Shown here piece after piece: positions 14,686-26,600 of a stretch of 64,000 nt of DNA; position 1 is the first letter of the stretch, and every line of letters begins with the position of its first letter. The notes below the pieces were generated by a model. That model did not search any database. It had not been told where the DNA came from and worked only from the letters and a program-made list of their open reading frames with translations. Source of the stretch: Trichobilharzia szidati (Eukaryota > Platyhelminthes > Trematoda > Strigeidida > Schistosomatidae); NCBI GenBank assembly GCA_944472155.2, contig OX235279.1, positions 161,718,199-161,782,198 on the forward strand. Reading direction: 5' to 3'. A program made the translations under genes and the position numbers.

Positions 14686-17600
14686 TGGTAAATGTTTTGA
14701 ACATAGTTAATAACGATGATTATAATGATAACAAAATATTGATAATAAGGTTTATGCAGGTGATAAGAATAACAAAGATAGTATATGCATATAAGTGTAT
14801 ATGTAGACAATTCAGTAAATAAGTAAATTAGGTCAAATCTTAAAAGGTGAAGTGGAACGATAATCAGAGTTTAAATAAATATTATAAAAGTACAAAGGAG
14901 ATGGAAAATAAGAAAGGGTGGGAGGGTTTCGAATAGAATTCACCTAGGCCAAGGGAGAGACAAAGGTAGAACAAACTTCTTTTGTATGCAAAGACTAGGA
15001 TTGTTCTCTCGAATTAATTCCCATAGCTTCGGCTAGGTGTAAAAGATGGGTTCTGATTCCATTCGAAAGACTCGATGGAATACGATAGATAACTTTGAAA
15101 GCACTGTTTTTGCCCACTTGGTGACCGCTATCAATCAAATGAGCCAAAATAGAACTTTGTTTGGATTTTATTTGGCCTTTTTCGAACCATGAAGGAAGAT
15201 GCTCATTAATACGTTTGCTAAGCTGTCTAGTTGTTCGCCCTATATAGCTTTCTCCACAGGAGCAACTAAATTTATAGATACACATCGAAGTGGCACAACT
15301 AGGTAGCTTATCTTTCACTTGAGCAATCAAAATTGGTCGGCTGGAAAATGACAAACAAAGGGTGGTGGCAGTATAAGTCCGTTTAATCACTCTCGATAAT
15401 CTCAGATGTAAGACTTCACTAGCCACGTCCCCATTAAATTGCAGTTTCATGAACAGTTCTTTCTTTTTAACTGTTGTCAGTTTTTCTTTATTGTACCTGG
15501 TATTCATGTGTCTCCTAACAAATCTACTAGGATAACCCATTTGGACCAGCGTATTTTGGATATATCCTAGCTCATTTTCTAGGGAATCATCTGTACAAAT
15601 ACGTCTTGCTCTATTCGTAAGGCATCTGACCAAATTGATTTTATATCGGATTGGTACAAAACTGAGGAAATGCGTATATTGTCCTACAGATGTAGGTTTT
15701 CTATAGACATCTCTCTTGAGTGAACCATCCTCTCTTCTGCTCAATTGGACGTCAAGGAAATGTAATCCACCATCATGTTCTTCTTCACACGTGAAGATGA
15801 GCGATGGATGCACATCATTAAACTTTTTTAACATTACATTCTTGTCAGTTTTCACATCAAGAATAATGAACGTATCATCAACATAACGAAAATAAGAATC
15901 AGTTTTCTCTATTACTTGTCTCAATGGACCATTTTCAATCTTGGCAAGAAAGAAATCTGCCAAAATTGGCCCCAATGGAGAACCCATGGCAATACCGTCG
16001 ATTTGCCTGTAGTAAAGGTTGTTGAATATGAAATGTACATTCATAGTACATCTTAAAAGCAGCTCTTTCAGACTAATAACTGGAATTCCGATGTCAGTCT
16101 GCTTTTCTAGTATCTGTTGGCATATGAAATCCACAGTCTCCATAAGTGGTACATTGGTAAACAGTGACGCTACATCTAAGGAAAGCATTTGCTTCCCATT
16201 TACACTGATATCATCCACGTTATCAATAAATTCGAAAACGTCTTTAACATTATGGTTTACTACCAATTTGTGTAGCGGTTGGAGGAGTTCACCTAACCAC
16301 TTTGCCACTCCATGGTAGGTAGTTTAAACAAGGCAATAAGAAGAAGAAATTTGTCTTAATCGGCTTGTAATGTATTTGCGCAACATATTTAGAACAATCT
16401 GATCACACACACGGACTTGTTATAGGAATATATTTGAAATTAATAAAGAGTTAAGAGGTGATAAAATAAATTTAGGTAAATTTAAAAGGACATATTGAAG
16501 GTCAAAATAACAATGAAGATCACTAAACCAAAGTAACAGAAGTAATCGTACATCTTCCCTGACTGGTATCAAAACAAAGTTTACCAAGGAAGGTGATTTA
16601 GTGTGATGACGAATTGTTTTGGGTTCCGAGTGAAACATAGGGCTTCAGCAACATACCTGCAATTTGATCTGTTCTCTACTGTCCTCCTCATCTGGTTCTA
16701 TGATTGCCCATAATCTCTCATCTCTTCGTCACACGATCTCTTCCATGTCACTCTCGCACCGACGACCCACTAGTCAATTCCCATTGGGATTCTGCTCAAG
16801 GTCCTGGCGCGCGATGTCGTCCGATGGCCTCCTCAACGTATGCCCAATCAATTTGCATTTTCACCTACATATTTTTCGAGCAATCGGCTCTTGGTTGGTT
16901 AGTTCCCTGCCACAGTTTCTTGTTGATAATTCGTTCCGGTCAGCTAGCCATTTGATTTTCAATATAAGGCAAAGGGAGCTCTCTATAAAAGTCTGCAGTA
17001 ACTTGTTGGAAATGCTTTCCGTGACCCACTGGTTAAGGTTCTGACTCATTTAGTGGAAGAAATGACTCACTTAACTTTTGTGTGAAAATCCCAATCTGGT
17101 TCCATATGCTGAGTGTAGAAGATTTCCAAGCTGGTTTCAGGTTGATGAAAGAGTGTCTTGCCTTTCCGATTCTGGCTGACTGGCTTTCACATCTTCATCC
17201 GTTCCGACTGCCAGAGGTAGAAACGATGCTTCCTATATTAGTGAAGGAATTAACCTCTGTTAAACCTCTCTAGTTAATGGTAATTGGTGCTAATTGTTGT
17301 TGATGATGCTACTGCTGGTTGGTTATCTTCATCACCTCTGTCTCCTCTGCGCTCAGCTGCAGTCCTGTCTTCGCTGCTTTTCCAAACAGTTGTTTGGTAA
17401 TGGCAATGTTAGCTGATATAGGGTCAGGCTGGAAAAGAGCTAGCGGTAGTCAAACGAAAACATGGCACCAGTCAATGAAATCTACAACAGTTAGTCTAAG
17501 CCACGTAGGAAGGTGTAGACTTCCTGGTTGAGGTCCTCGGGACGGTAAAAACCAATGGTTGGAAACAATTGGTGACATGGCTTAAAATCGTTCTCAATGG

Positions 17601-20600
17601 CTGTTGCAGATGCATCCACTCCTTGTGACTTATGATTTCCAATTAAAATGTTTTGTTCTTCGTTATAACTATGCCTTTGTCTCACACCTCTATTTACTGT
17701 CTTTATTATGCATTTCTCCTACTTTCTTCTCTTGCTTTGTGTGCTACATGGAGTGTGGCGACTTGAACTGACGCACATATGTGCAAAGTTCTATGTCGAA
17801 AACAGACAGACAGTGACATTAGACATATATCATCTGCAAAATCCGGATCTTCTAGAATATTCTTATCGGTCGTCCAGCATATTTCTAACTCCTCGCTCCT
17901 CACAGTCTAACGCAAAATCTAGTCCACCACAATTAAAAATATCATCTATGAAAATAGGCATGCAGCCTTTTTTACTCCTGTATTTACTTCGAACGCCTCG
18001 CTGAGTTTTCCATCATGATTCAGAACAAAAAATATAACGAACATAATTGCAGTTGTAAGATAATACGAACTCTCATTTTATTTCGTGGACTCTTTTTTTC
18101 AAATGTTTACATCCTAAACAAAATAATATTATAGTTTACAGAATTTCTACACGTACTTTTTATTTCACAGTAATGCCGAGTTATAGATAGAAAGTTTCAG
18201 CCACAACATAACTTTAAAAATATGATGTAAATAGAGGAATTATTCAGTTTTAAAAGAGACAATGAGAGATTGAAGAGGAACTAACAGCTATCCAAAAGAA
18301 CCCTACTGAGAATGGACAGCCCCGAAAGTTTATATCAAAATATGGGAGTGAGGAAGAGACGAATAGACCGAAATTAAAAAATACTTAGAACTGAGAACAT
18401 TTTTCATCTGTCTAGTAGAGTAGAACTCGAATGGGAAACGACGAGCTGGTTGTAGGTTCGAAGGTGACATGAAGAAGATCGTATGATGCGGAGGAGTTGA
18501 GACACTATGGGCAGTCACGGAGCCGGCGAGCTACATAGGACTGCAGAGAACAGGGTGTAGTGGAGACGTGCTGTTGAAACCATATGTTCCACTCGGAACA
18601 AACTAACAAATGAAGACAAGAACAACACAACGGAAATTATTCATATCACACACTTTAGGTGATCTGCTTGGTGCCTTCAGTGGTAATCAAGAAACCATGA
18701 AAATGGTGATTTCATTTATGGTATCACTAGCTGATCGCCTAAGCAGCTAACCAGATTTCGGGTAGTTTGAACTGATTCGGTTCTTTCTGCCTCAGAGCTG
18801 AGTAAAACCGCACACACCTCTGGAAAAGAATGAGTGAAATGGACGTTGGATGTTTAGATGTTTGGTGTTTATTCGCTAGCAAACACTACTGGTTGATGTG
18901 AATGGCATTCAACTATTCAGTCAGTAGTATGTATAGTTCTATACAAATATGTGTGGTTTCTTGATTATCATGCTATGGTGGTACCAAGCAAATCACATAT
19001 GATGTGTGACCTAAATTATTTTACTTTCAGAATAAAACTGTGTTGACCTCCTCCATTTGTGTACATTGTAAATCGATTAGCAATTTGCATGCAAACAGAG
19101 CGTCTTGTTCGACTCCAAGACCGAGAATATGAACTGTCGAGCTAGCTTTGTGAAAAAAAACACGACATGCATTCCTGCTTTTATGACAGCGATCCATATG
19201 TAGACAACCATTGTTGACATCAGATATTTTAGAAACAAGGAAAACACGAAATGTATCTGAGGGAATCCCTAGAAGCCTGACTGTTACTCAGACGAATGTC
19301 AGTGATTATAACAGATATATTGTACATCTAATAAAGTTGCAGCAGTAAAGTCACAAAAAAAGTCAAATTGCAAATCGTTAAAAAGTGATCGATATGAATG
19401 CAAGCTAAAGGCAGCCAATCAAAACCAAGGCCGTTGCCACTAGAGAAAATTATTTTATTCATTTAGTGAATTTAAGCAAGTTCACACTTCACACACACAC
19501 ACATACATTGAAGACTGTGTACTGAAGAAGTTATCTAGAAGGACAAAAAGAGGTTCGCGATTAAATGACTACGCAGCTCAGAGAATGCACAATTAAAAAA
19601 AAAATTAACACTCTCTTACTGTCATATCTGTCAATTTTGACCAATCAGGTTTCAGATAATGAATTAATCCGACTGACGCTCCATCGAGCAGGAGAGTACG
19701 AATAAGTAAAATAAACATGAATAGGTAAGGCAGAAGAACTGTAACATACATAATCTGAAAAGTTTCAAAACAAAAAACAGAAAATGAACACATTGAGCAC
19801 CTTGAACAAAAAATATGCTAATTAAAACAAAAAAAGATTTTCACACTACCATGTTCGTAACCATTTTAATTTTGTAAAAAAGAATCACTTGTATTCATGA
19901 TAATGAATACAATTTAAAAATTTTTTAAAATGCTGTATTGGATACAAAAGATTGGTGTGGCATTTTACCAAATTATCAATCATCTCTGGAAAAATGAGAT
20001 TTGCCTCTGCTGAAGAATATCTATGTTCCGTCGGAAATAATAAATTGAATGTATCTGTCTTAGTAGGTTTTCTCAAATGAAAAGAATAATACATTCAGAT
20101 ATATACATTTTCAATAATAGAATTTACACACTATATGTAGCATAAGTTGTACAACTGATTCTCTATAAGTCAGTTCATGGATTATTATTATTTATTATTG
20201 TTCCCTTGGGTTCCTAGTGGAACATAAGGCTTCAACTGCACGCCTCCACTTGCTTCTGTCTTCTGCTGTTCTTTTCACTTGCGTCCATGTTATTCCATAC
20301 TGTTTCATCTCCTCCTCACACGATCTCCTCCATGTCACCCTTGGACGTCCCACTCGCCGCTTCCCTTTCGGGTTCCACTCGAGGGCTTGACGCGCGATGT
20401 CACTCAACGGCCTCCTCAGCGAGTGTCCAATCCATCTCCACTTCCTCCTGCATATTTGTTGGGCGATTGGTTCCTGTTTAGTTTGTTCCCATAGCTTCTT
20501 GTTTGTGATTCTTTCTGGCCATCTAATCTTCAGTATGGAGCGAAGACAGTTGTTGATAAAGGTCTGCAACCTGTTGAAAATATTCTTGGTGACCCGCCAA

Positions 20601-23600
20601 GTTTCTGATCCGTAAAGCAAAATTGACTTCACGTTTGTATTGAAAATCCGAATTTTGTTGTTGATGGTGAGTGACGAAGATTTCCAGATTGGTTTCAGGT
20701 TGATGAATGTGTTTCTCGCCTTCCCGATTCTCGATTTGACATCCTCGTCCCTCCGTTCCTCCTGTGGTTGAGACAATGCTCCCCAGATAAGTGAAAGAAG
20801 TAACCTCTTTCAAATCCCTCCCGTTGATGGTGATTGGCACTGGATGTTGCTGCTGTTGTTGGTTGGTTATTTTCATAACCTCCGTCTTGTCTATGTTCAC
20901 CTGGAGTCCTGTCTTTGCTGCTTCTTCGACCAGTTTGTCGGTTTTTGCTTGTAAGTCTTCGATTTTGTGTGACATCAAACATAAATCATCCACGCGCGAA
21001 ATCCAGGTCTTCCAGGTTCTTCACGTCGGTCCAGGATATCCCTGTCTTCTCGTTTCCCACTGTCTGACGCATAATCCAGTCCACCACAATTAGGAATATC
21101 ATTGGTGATAATAAGCACCCTTGTCTGACTCCTGTGTTTACTCCAAACGCCTTGCTGAGTTTTCCGTTGTGGATCACTTGACATGTGCCGTTGTCGTACA
21201 GTTGTTGAATAAGGTTGATGAATATTTGCGGTACGCCGTAGTACTCGAGTAGTTTCCAAATTACTTCGCGGTCAACGCTGTCGAAGGCCTTCTCAAAGTC
21301 TATGAAGTTGAGGTAGAGATTTGATTGCCATTCCATGCTTTGTTCGATGATAATGCGTAGAGTTGCAATTTGGTCAGAACATGATTTGCCTTTCCTGAAT
21401 CCAGCTTGTTCTGGTCGGAGTTCTGTATCCAGCGCGTCCTTGATTCTCTCCAGGATGATGCGACTCAGGATTTTACTTGGCGTCGACAGGAGCATGATTC
21501 CTCGCCAGTTCTTGCAGAGTCCCAGGTCGCCCTTCTTTGGTAGTTTCACCAGGTAACCTTCCCTCCAGTCAGTAGGCACCTTTCCCTCTTTCCAGATCTT
21601 TTGCAATAATGGAGTCAGCATATCTGCCGTCGTTTCTGGGTCCGCTTTCAGTGCTTCCGGGGGTATTCCATCTGGTCCAGCTGCTTTTCCAGCTTTCAGA
21701 AGCTTGATTGCATTCATGACTTCAGTTTTCGTTGGAGGATTGGTGTCAACTTGCAGTTGTGTACGTGCTGTTGTTGGTATTACTGGACGGGTTGTAGGTG
21801 TTGGTCGATTCAAGAGTCCTTTGAAGTGGTCCGCCCATTGTTTAATCTGTCTTTCTTCTTTGGTAATTGGGTTCCCTTGGCTGTCTTTTATAGGTTTCAC
21901 TTGTGTTGATCTCTTCCCGGATAGAGACTTGGTTATCTGATATAGTGTCCTCAGGTCCCTTTTGCCTGCTGCCTTCTCAGCTTCAGTAGCCAGGTTGTCG
22001 TAGAATTGTCTTTTGTCCTTCCTGGCACTCTTCTTCACTTCTTTGTCCAGTGCTGTGTAAGTTGAGTTCAGCGTCTCTTTCTCTTGTCCATCTTTGCATT
22101 GAATCATTTTCTCTTTCACTTTTCTCCTCTCCTCTATTAGTTTCCAAGTGTCTGTTGAGAGCCATTCCTTGTCTTGTTTCTTCTTTCTTCCTAAAACCGT
22201 TGAGCACGTTTCGTTGAAAATTACCTTCAGAGAGTTCCAATGGTCTTCCACGGATGATTCCTCAGTGGTGCCACGTAGTGTTTCCTGCTTTGCTCTGACA
22301 GTTGCAGTGAAAGTGTCCTTTGTGGTTGTGTCTTTCAGTTTTTGCGTGTTGAACTTGCATTGTGGCCTGTCCCCAGGTATCCTCGAGGCTTTCAGCTTCA
22401 CCTTGAAAGTCCCTTGTACTAGATAGTGGTCTGAACCCACATCTGCTCCTCTCCTCGATCTTGTGTCCAGTAGGCTCCGTCTCCACTTCCTTGAGATTGA
22501 AATGAAGTCTATCTGGTTTTTGGTGTGTCCATCTGGTGAAATCCATGTCACCTTGTGTATATCCCTGTGTTTGAACACACTGCCACCAATCACCAAATCA
22601 TTGAAGGCGCAGAAGTCTGAGAAGAGTTCACCATTTTCGTTCATTTCACCGAGGGCCTCACGACCCATGGTGAGTTCTCTTCCTGTATTGTCTCCTCCCA
22701 GTTTTGCATTCATGTCGCCCATCAGGATTTTGATATCGCTCTTTGGGACGTTGTCCATTACTGTTTGTAGTTGACTGTAGAAATCCTCCTTCTTCTCATG
22801 TTCTGAGGCGTTTGTAGGCGCGTAGCACTGAATGATTGTAACCTTTTTTCCTTTTGAGTTGAACCTGGCTGTCATTATCCTGGAGGAGATTGGTTCCCAC
22901 TGCATGAGAGCTTTAGCCGCTGTTGGTGACATCATGATGGCTACTCCCTCGGTGTGCTCGTGATTGTCCTCTGGGTGACCGGAGTAGATTATTGTCTCTC
23001 CAGTTGATAGTTGGCTCCTTCCACATCCGTTCCATCTGCTCTCGCAGATTCCCAACACTTCTATTCTATATCTCCTCATTTCTGCGGCTACCTGAGCAGC
23101 CTTCCCAGCTTCGTACATTGTACGAACATTCCACGTCCCCATCCTTATTTTTGCTCTCATCGAAAGAAGGCACATCGGCTGACTGGTTTCCCGAAGGCTT
23201 TCACCAGCCCGCGTCATTTCACTTCCCCGATTCCAGCGAAAAATAAGGTCACTATTTGTAATTTTAGAATTTTGAATATATTTGTGCGTTGAAGTTTTAG
23301 TAGCAATTTGGTTAAGTTTTGGGGGTGGAGTTGCTAGCACCACGCCCCAACCCTCCCTCTTTATCCGGGCTTGGGACCGGCTAGAATACTAGTGACCTAG
23401 TAATCTAGGCGAGGTTCAGTTCATGGATAACTATACTTAATTCATCAAAGTGAACTACAGTAACCCCATTATGGATAAGATTTTATTTTGATGAACCACA
23501 CAGTGTTGTTATACAGTAATATTAACTGATGACCACGTTTCGAGCACAAACTATTGCTCGTAATCATATCCAAGCACTACTCACACAACTTTCTTGCTTC

Positions 23601-26600
23601 ATTTATATATATGTGTGGAATCAATATGGGATGATAACAGTTTTCAACTTGATATGATGAAAGTTTGAAGGTGTGAGTGAACATAGATCAGATCATAAGG
23701 GGGACATAGAAACAAAATTACGCACAATGAGAAAACAGCTGCTTAGTAGGTATAATAGTTCTTATTATAAATCAGGTAGCTAACTGTGAACAGGGTGAGC
23801 AGAGAAACAAAATTTAAATAATCCTTGTTCCCATAATTGAAGATGAAAAAAGGATGAAGGGAATGGAGAACCAAACAAACGAGAATTAAGGAGTTAAACT
23901 AAACTAAATTCATGGTAAATATGGTAGAGTCTGGATTAGTCTCTTTATAGTGAACATATAACTCCGGCTTCTCGATATATATGGCACGAGGACATCAGCA
24001 GTGTGAATATTTCACGCACGCACAAAATGTGTTTTTGGTGGACAGTGAATGAAATATCACTTGAGATGTTGTGTGACAGGTGTGCGCTGACAAGGTATTC
24101 AATTATACAACTTTTTCTGATGACGAACTAGTGCCGCCTCTCTTTAGCTGTGTTGGGTAGTGTTGTATACCCCCTCCGAATTTTGAAAGGATGAGCATAG
24201 AAGTCGACCCATGTGCCTAGCTCCACAAGAGAGCAGGTGGACTAATATGTGAGGACTGAGGGGTTTGTCTTTCACATTGCTCAGAAGCAGTGGGCGGCTA
24301 GAGAATACCACTCTTAGTGTTGCACCAGGAGAGATCTTCATGGAACTAGAGATTCTTCTCTCTCTGGATATCTGTCACTAGCGAACTCTTTCCTGAGGTT
24401 CACATACATACTCCGTAATTTATTTAGCAGTAAACTTCATTCTTCTCATTTTTAGGCTTCGGTTTCGTGTTCTTCTCCATCAAGCGTGCTAGAGGTAACC
24501 ATTTTCAGTCAGAATATTTTACCTGCTACATAATTTCTTTTGGACACTTGTCTCTACGCTCTTTATCCTATTTTTCTGGACGTTTACTAACCTTCAACTT
24601 CGCCTTAGTTATAATTCGATTATTCATCACATTTTCTGAAGTATCTTGATGTCATTAACATCAACTCTAACTAATTTTTATTCTTTTCCGACAAACCTAA
24701 TGTGCGCACACATGTACAAAAATAATTGTGTATAGATGCGATTGTACGGCTAAGTAAATGAGTTTGCTACCGATAAAGAGACTCATCGCTGAACTGTTTA
24801 TTCTTATTTCCAGAGTTTATTTTCATTTTCCCTCCCAGTGGAACATATGGCTTCGAGATAGAGCTTTAAAGTGTCAGTAACATTCTTGACTTTTAAGGGA
24901 ATGGATTACTAGCCTCCCTCTGTACCGAGCTCATTCCTGGCTAAGTGAGGTAAAGGCATGCATCCTCCAAGGATCGAACCCGCACCACTTGCAAGGTTGG
25001 CTAGTGTTCTATTACTTAGCCACCGACGTATTCCCATGTCTGCATGGGTATTTTTCTTGAATTAAAAATTGTCAACTGACAAAATTTACAATTCACACAG
25101 GTCAATAAATTCCAACCCGAGTGGCTGAATAATGGCCACTGAATATGGCCTTGTAACCAAAAGGTTCTTAAAGCGTCAGTTCTAAGCTAGATGAAAGAAA
25201 CAGCTGTTCAATAAGTGCTCCCCGTTATTGTGGCTGGTTGGTAAACAGCTTTTTCGTCCTCTCCTCTCCTCTTCTCTCTGCCACTATCGTTCATTTATCA
25301 ATACAAAACAGTGACCTTTTTTTTCTCTAAAACTCATTCACTTGTTGCTTGTTTTTTCAGAGTGTTGTATCACAAAAAATAAAAAACAAAAACATTTTTC
25401 TCAATATGACCGTTCTTGTTTTTGTTCAGTCTGTTAACTCTAATTCTCAGTATTTACAAACTTAGACAACAATGTATTTGCGACAAATACATCTGATGAT
25501 ATTCGCAATGCAGGTTAAATGTCTCTTGATATTGTCTTCCGATAAAATATGCAGACACACACCACTCTGTTTTGTTAATATGTGCGTGGTTAGTAAGGTA
25601 AGGCGGTTAGTTGCACCACGGAATGACCAAGAAAGTATTTTCTTAACTTTTACGACTGATTTTTATAATTTCAATATATATATATATATGTGTGCAAATT
25701 AAGTTTTGAATGTTTCAGTGCCGATGTACTGTTTTAAATTTCAACTAGTTTTGAAGAAAATGAAAATCAGTTCAGCGGAGAAAACGTTCTACATCGATAA
25801 AATCATCCTTGGAGGGGCTGTACAATCGTGTTTATCTTTACCAAGTCAGGAAAGTCTTATCTTCGGTTGAGCTACGGATTAATTTTTACAGCCCACAAAT
25901 GATCAGTGGATGTGTGATCGATAAACTGCCGCTTTCGGCCACTTCAGTGTTAGGGCAGCTGTTGATAAATCTCTGCAACTTGTTGAAAATGGTTTACGAA
26001 ACTTGTCAGCTTTCTTGCCCATATAGAAGCAATGACTGACTTTAAACTCGTGTTGAAAATCCGAATTCCGGTGTTTATGCTTCACTGTAGTGGAGAAGAT
26101 TTCTGCACTAATTTGAGAGTGATGACGGTCTGCCTTGCCTTTTCGACTCTGGTTTCAACGTCTTCATTCGTGTTGTGGCCTGTAAATGAAACGATGCTTC
26201 CTAGGTAGATGAAGGAAGTGACAGTACTGCTGAAGAGACCCAGGCACTAGGACGAAACAGCATTCCAGTACTCCCTGCCGCTTTACCAATGGTTCTCCAA
26301 CTGATCTCAGCTCATGATGGAATCCTATGACCATTCGAGTCCCTGCAAACCAATGACTGAATGATGAACTGTGAATTTTCGTCTTAATCATATTTGTTAA
26401 TATTATTGATCAAAACATAAAAAGGGTAGGAGATAAACATAGTTAGATAAATAATTAAATATGACTGAATCGGCAGTAATCAGGAGGTAACATAGAAATG
26501 AAGAAAAATGTTATATTACACAAGGGTTTGAAATAAACAAACGAGTTAGTTATAAACAGTGGAAAACTCTCTGAAAATCATATTGGTAGAAAACGCTAAG

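Noticed and set aside
17399..17815. Target-site duplication around the nested LINE
   Set aside because: Candidate flanking words were too short and the RTE host sequence seems partly deleted at the junction, so no duplication is claimed.
20279..20615. Plus-strand ORFs over the RTE C-terminus
   Set aside because: Antisense shadows of the RTE coding region with no family motifs.
22148..22774. Plus-strand ORFs over the RTE endonuclease region
   Set aside because: Antisense shadows; the minus strand holds the conserved nuclease motifs.
24977..25030. Functional tRNA gene
   Set aside because: A good B box but no cloverleaf with paired acceptor stem. It is the head of a SINE.
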